Of a stretch of 64,000 bases of DNA, positions 60,312 to 64,000 are shown piece after piece. Every line of letters starts with the position of its first letter. Positions within the stretch are counted from its first letter, which is position 1. Below the pieces are notes generated by a model. It made no database searches and was not told where the DNA came from. It worked only from the letters and a program-made list of their open reading frames with translations. This DNA is from Ktedonobacteraceae bacterium. GTDB lineage: Bacteria > Chloroflexota > Ktedonobacteria > Ktedonobacterales > Ktedonobacteraceae. The position numbers and the translations under genes were made by a program. Location: assembly GCA_035653615.1 (NCBI GenBank), contig DASRBN010000001.1, forward strand, positions 1 through 64,000. The letters run 5' to 3'.

Positions 60312-62501
60312 ATGTTAAAACTCCCTGCCGCCATCAATGCATACCTGGATGCTGATACGACAATCATCGTCAAGCTCAGCGAGCCTCTCACGCTGCCTTT
60401 TGCCGTGGAAGATGTAACACTGACCGACGCGACGACGGGTCTTGCTCTCCCTGTTACCGGCATAGTCGAGGGGCCCGTAGGGGCCGATTCATCGCGCCCA
60501 GTGCCGATTGATCGGCCTGCCACCATCCAGACCGACCTTATCGAAGTAACATTGGCCCAGGCTCCAGATGTAACCCACAGCCTGTCCATCACCATCAAAG
60601 GATACACAGCCTGTCCTGTTACGCCGCGCAATGTCTTAAATGGCGAGCAATACGTTTATCGTGGAAACGACCTGGGCGCTACCTATGCGCCGCGGGCCAG
60701 CTCGTTCCGCCTCTGGGCTCCCATGGCCTCGCAAGTACAGCTCTTATTGTTCGATAGTGAGACCGGTCCTTTGCGGCGGCAGGTTCAGATGCTGCCAGGA
60801 GCCAATGGCACATGGCATAGCGAGGTTTCCGGTGATTTGCGGAACTGGTACTACCTCTACGCGGTGACTGTGCATGGCACGACGCTGGAAGCCGTCGATC
60901 CTTATGCCAGAGCGATAGCAGTCAATGCGACACGAGGCATGATTATCGATCCGCAAGAAACCAATCCACCGGGATGGGAGCAGGATCGCTACGTGACCCT
61001 CGCTCACCCGCAGGATGCCATCATCTACGAGGTGCATGTACGCGATTTCTCGATCAACCCGAATTCAGGAATAACGCATCGGGGGAAATATCTGGCCTTT
61101 ACGGAACGCGGCACAAAAGGGCCTGGCGACGTGGCGACGGGCGTGGATCATCTGAAAGAACTTGGCATCACGCACGTGCAGTTGCAGCCAATACAGGAGT
61201 TCGCGAGCATCGATGAGAACAATCCCGATCAATACAACTGGGGCTATGACCCGCGCAACTACAATGTGCCCGAAGGCGCCTACGCAACAACGCCGCATGG
61301 CACTGCCCGTATCATCGAATGCAAGCAGATGATCCAGAGCCTGCACGGCGATGGTATCGGCGTCGTTCTGGATGTCGTCTATAACCACACCTATGCCATT
61401 CGCGATTCCGACTTCGATAAGATCGTTCCACAATACTACTATCGCACCGATTACTCGGGGAACTATACCAACGGCTCCGGCACCGGCAACGAGATTGCCG
61501 CCGAGCGGCCAATGGTGCAGAAATTCATCCTTGACTCCCTCGTGTATTGGGCGCAGGAATATCATGTTGATGGCTTTCGCTTCGACCTGATGGCCCTGCT
61601 TGGCATCGACACCATGAAAAGGATTTCGGAAACGCTGCATACTATCAATCCCCATGCGCTGCTCTACGGGGAACCGTGGACCGGCGGCACTTCAGGTTTG
61701 CCGGACAGCGAATTACTCACGAAAGGGCGGCAGCGAGGACTCGGCATCGCCGTTTTCAACGACGATATCCGCGATGCGCTCTGCGGCAGCGTCTTTGATG
61801 CTACAGCAAAAGGCTTCACGACAGGCGCGCCGGGACTTGCCGGCAGAATTGCGAGCGCGGTAGAGGGCAGCGTCGATGCTTTCGCCGCTTCGCCAGCAGA
61901 AAGCATCAATTACGTAACAAGTCACGATAACTACGCGCTATGGGATAAAATTACGCTCAGCACGCCGGATGCCACCCAGGAAGAGCGTATCAAGATGGAT
62001 GAACTCGCCCAGGCAGTGATTATGACCTGCCAGGGCATCGCCTTCCTGCATGGCGGCGAGGAGCTATTGCGTACCAAAGGCGGCAATTCCAACAGTTACA
62101 ACGCCGGCGATACCGTCAACCAGTTCGACTGGTCGCGTAAAGAGCAGTATTTGAGGGTGTTCAGGTACTATACTTGCCTGATCCACCTGCGCCGGATGCA
62201 TCCTGCCTTCCGCATGACACCGGCAAGCGCTATTCGCGATCACCTCACCTTTCACGACAGCCCCGAGAACACATTGATGTTTGAACTGCGGAACCATGCC
62301 AATGGCGATGATTGGAAAAATATCCTCGTCATCTACAATCCCAACAGGGCCGATATAGTATGCGCATTGCCTCCCGGCAACTGGATCATTGTAGCTACTC
62401 GGGACCGCGTAAGCGAAAGCTACCTGGGACAGGCTTCTCGGGAAGTAATCGTGCCGGCTATTTCGTGCGTGATGTTGTACCAGGATGGAGTATCTCAATA
62501 A
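60312..62501 (+). CDS. pulA: Type I pullulanase
   Basis: About 729 residues from ATG 60312; TTG 60258 is an alternative start. It hydrolyses alpha-1,6 branches in glycogen, starch or pullulan. N-terminal domain to ~110, CBM48 ~125-210 (YAPRASSFRLWAPMASQVQL), and a GH13 domain with the type I pullulanase signature YNWGYDPRNYNVPEGAY, VVYNHTY, DGFRFDLMALLG (nucleophile Asp), LLYGEPWTGG (acid Glu) and INYVTSHDNYALWDK. No signal peptide, so intracellular. The N-terminal domain contains ~15 residues (GPVGADSSRPVPIDRPA) encoded by a dispersed repeat. Its end overlaps the convergent alpha-glucosidase by 44 bp. Confidence 0.93.
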   Translation: MLKLPAAINAYLDADTTIIVKLSEPLTLPFAVEDVTLTDATTGLALPVTGIVEGPVGADSSRPVPIDRPATIQTDLIEVTLAQAPDVTHSLSITIKGYTACPVTPRNVLNGEQYVYRGNDLGATYAPRASSFRLWAPMASQVQLLLFDSETGPLRRQVQMLPGANGTWHSEVSGDLRNWYYLYAVTVHGTTLEAVDPYARAIAVNATRGMIIDPQETNPPGWEQDRYVTLAHPQDAIIYEVHVRDFSINPNSGITHRGKYLAFTERGTKGPGDVATGVDHLKELGITHVQLQPIQEFASIDENNPDQYNWGYDPRNYNVPEGAYATTPHGTARIIECKQMIQSLHGDGIGVVLDVVYNHTYAIRDSDFDKIVPQYYYRTDYSGNYTNGSGTGNEIAAERPMVQKFILDSLVYWAQEYHVDGFRFDLMALLGIDTMKRISETLHTINPHALLYGEPWTGGTSGLPDSELLTKGRQRGLGIAVFNDDIRDALCGSVFDATAKGFTTGAPGLAGRIASAVEGSVDAFAASPAESINYVTSHDNYALWDKITLSTPDATQEERIKMDELAQAVIMTCQGIAFLHGGEELLRTKGGNSNSYNAGDTVNQFDWSRKEQYLRVFRYYTCLIHLRRMHPAFRMTPASAIRDHLTFHDSPENTLMFELRNHANGDDWKNILVIYNPNRADIVCALPPGNWIIVATRDRVSESYLGQASREVIVPAISCVMLYQDGVSQ
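60471..60516 (+). repeat. GGCCGAT-ATCGGCC repeat inside pulA (copy 5)
   Basis: CCCGTAGGGGCCGATTCATC and on to GTGCCGATTGATCGGCC match the copy at 50701-50762 with few differences. Here it is read as protein in the N-terminal domain of pullulanase without stop or frame loss. Confidence 0.75.
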
Positions 62502-64000
62502 CACACCCCTCGTTCCCTCTCAAGCTCAGAGAAGTGAGTTCAACCGCCTCCTCATGATCAAGGTGTGTCGAAAGCAGGATACGGCCATTGCCCAACCCGG
62601 CCAGCCGTATTCGCTGCTCGTTACTCGAAAAATTCAGCGCGATGAGAAACCGCTGATTTTCAGACTGCCGCGTGTAGACGAAACAGTCACCAGGAGCGCC
62701 CTCGATAGCGGCGTAACTTCCTACCGAGAGAGCGGGAGTGGCACGGCGCAGCTGGAGCAACGCGCGTGTAAGCGCAAGCATCGAATGGCTATCTTCGCGC
62801 TCGACGGCAACATTCGTTTGTTTATAATCGGCGGGAATGGGCAGCCAGGGTTTGATGGTGGGAGCGCAGAAGCCGGCGTTGGGAGAAGCGTCCCACTGCA
62901 TGGGTGTGCGTTCAGGGTCGCGGCCCACTCCTTTACCTGGCTGGGCGATTTCCCATGGGTCCTGGATGTACTCGGGCGGTATCTCGCCATCGTGCATGCC
63001 GATTTCTTCGCCGTAATACACGGTTGGCGTGCCGCGTAATGTGAGTAGCAACAGCATGGCGATACGCGCCTGCTCAGCGCCCACGCGAGCCGCGATGCGT
63101 GGTTCGTCATGATTGCTCAACACGTAGTTCGGCCAGGCGCCCGCTGGCAGAGCGGATTCGACGGCGTTCACAAGTTTTTGTACAGCTGCGGCCTTCCAGG
63201 GAATGCTTAACAGTCCGAAGTTGAGCGGCATGTGCATTTCATCAAGCTGCAAGCCATAATAGCTGGCCCACTCCGGCCAGTCGAAGATATGCATCTCGCC
63301 AACCGACACGCGCGGCGACGTTTCACTATATGCATCCAGAAGCTGGCGCAGTTCGCGATACACCTCGTGGACATCTGGATGCGCCTTGTCATGAATATGC
63401 AACTGGGAATCATACTCGGTGACAGGTTTGTAACCCGTCTCTCCTGGATTGGGATTGGGTGGATTATCGCGCAATTGCGGGTCTTTCATGATGCGGTGCG
63501 CAGAGTCAATGCGCAGTCCGTCCACTCCGCGGTCGAGCCAGAAGCGCGCCACATCGAACATGGCCTCTTTGACGGCTGGATTGCGCCAGTTGAGGTCGGG
63601 CATAGCTTTGTGATAGGAATGAAGATAATACTGACCTGTCACGGCATCCCATTCCCAGGCCGAACTGCCCCAGCTTGCCAGCCAGTTGTTGGGCGGCGAG
63701 CCATCAGACTTGGGATCAGCCCATACATACCAGTCGCGCCTGGGATTGTCGCGCGAGGAACGCGATTCGATGAACCAGGGATGCCGGTCAGACGTATGAT
63801 TGGGTACGTAATCCATAATGATCTTCAAATTCCGTTGATGGGCCTCTTTCACGAGCATGTCGAATGCTGCCAGGTTGCCGAAAAGCGGATCGATATCCGT
63901 AAAGTTGCTGATATCGTAGCCGAAATCGACCATCGGCGAGGGATAAATGGGAGAAAGCCAGAGAGCATCGACTCCCAGCCAGCTCAGATAGTCCAGTTTC
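62458..64000 (-). CDS. GH13 alpha-glucosidase / oligo-1,6-glucosidase (partial)
   Basis: The C-terminal ~514 residues; the start lies beyond the right edge, and the frame reaches the edge as LDYLSWLGVDALWLSPIYPSPM. GH13 subfamily features: MDYVPNHTSDRHPWFIESRSS, DGLRIDSAHRIMKDP (nucleophile Asp), VSVGEMHIFDWPEW (acid Glu) and YVLSNHDEPRIAARVG (transition-state His-Asp). The type fits alpha-glucosidases that cleave 1,4- or 1,6-linked oligosaccharides. Intracellular. With pullulanase it completes breakdown of branched glucans. The genes converge and overlap by 44 bp, so they are not one operon. Confidence 0.93.
   Translation of the reverse strand, partial: KLDYLSWLGVDALWLSPIYPSPMVDFGYDISNFTDIDPLFGNLAAFDMLVKEAHQRNLKIIMDYVPNHTSDRHPWFIESRSSRDNPRRDWYVWADPKSDGSPPNNWLASWGSSAWEWDAVTGQYYLHSYHKAMPDLNWRNPAVKEAMFDVARFWLDRGVDGLRIDSAHRIMKDPQLRDNPPNPNPGETGYKPVTEYDSQLHIHDKAHPDVHEVYRELRQLLDAYSETSPRVSVGEMHIFDWPEWASYYGLQLDEMHMPLNFGLLSIPWKAAAVQKLVNAVESALPAGAWPNYVLSNHDEPRIAARVGAEQARIAMLLLLTLRGTPTVYYGEEIGMHDGEIPPEYIQDPWEIAQPGKGVGRDPERTPMQWDASPNAGFCAPTIKPWLPIPADYKQTNVAVEREDSHSMLALTRALLQLRRATPALSVGSYAAIEGAPGDCFVYTRQSENQRFLIALNFSSNEQRIRLAGLGNGRILLSTHLDHEEAVELTSLSLRGNEGCVIEILHPGTTSRTK

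Overview
The window looks like chromosomal DNA of a Ktedonobacteria-type Chloroflexota bacterium. The reasons are protein style (tandem Ser/Thr kinase-WD40 proteins, a kinase-Kelch protein, a soloist EccC-type FtsK ATPase, an XdhC/CoxF protein, Uma2 and Rpn remnants), moderate-to-high GC, and many dispersed palindromes of the GATTCTTCGC...GCGAAGAATC type. The assignment is inferred from gene content only; there is no rRNA or other phylogenetic marker in the window.

Layout. 0-20 kb is an accessory region with housekeeping genes between. It holds a possible peptide natural-product remnant (Cys-rich peptide, C-terminal piece of an ATP-grasp ligase, SDH/Clp-fold protease), a tRNA-Pro, and three restriction-modification loci: a split 5mC methyltransferase with an ApaLI-like endonuclease, a frameshifted N4/N6 methyltransferase with a small partner, and a NotI-like endonuclease with a D12 adenine methylase. 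Among these lie ada, an EamA transporter, ychF, fmdB, a phosphorylase-like protein and gpsA. 19.5-29 kb is mainly housekeeping: hpt, tilS, def, a short Rho, an ABC-2 exporter and a pyrimidine nucleoside phosphorylase. 29-39 kb has a kinase-Kelch protein, an MBL hydrolase, a nitroreductase, an ECF sigma-membrane protein-ABC operon, a methyltransferase and a HAD hydrolase. 39-44.2 kb is a minus-strand block of clpP and replication genes (dnaC/dnaI-like loader, dnaD-like, dnaB). A cluster of seven DnaA boxes follows at 44.45-44.59 kb, after which all genes from 44.9 to 56.3 kb run on the plus strand (EccC-like ATPase, ImmA/IrrE peptidase, two cyclophilins, two kinase-WD40 paralogues, XdhC). 56.4-64 kb carries a Uma2 protein, a beta-propeller lipoprotein, a two-subunit CoA-transferase, pullulanase and an alpha-glucosidase.

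The most unusual signals are non-coding. Two near-identical ~110-bp units (2633-2742 plus; 34355-34465 minus) each combine a consensus promoter and leader with one 37-nt CRISPR-like repeat, with no array or cas genes in the window. The second lies inside the start of a membrane-protein gene and supplies its first ~39 codons in antisense. There is also a 91-92-bp MITE family with 9-bp target duplications, at least six copies of one large palindrome family, and a GGCCGAT-ATCGGCC repeat family that has been incorporated in frame into the pullulanase. Several genes carry single lesions (split or frameshifted methyltransferases, a frameshifted Rpn-like gene, a truncated YgiT antitoxin), which suggests decay or sequence error.
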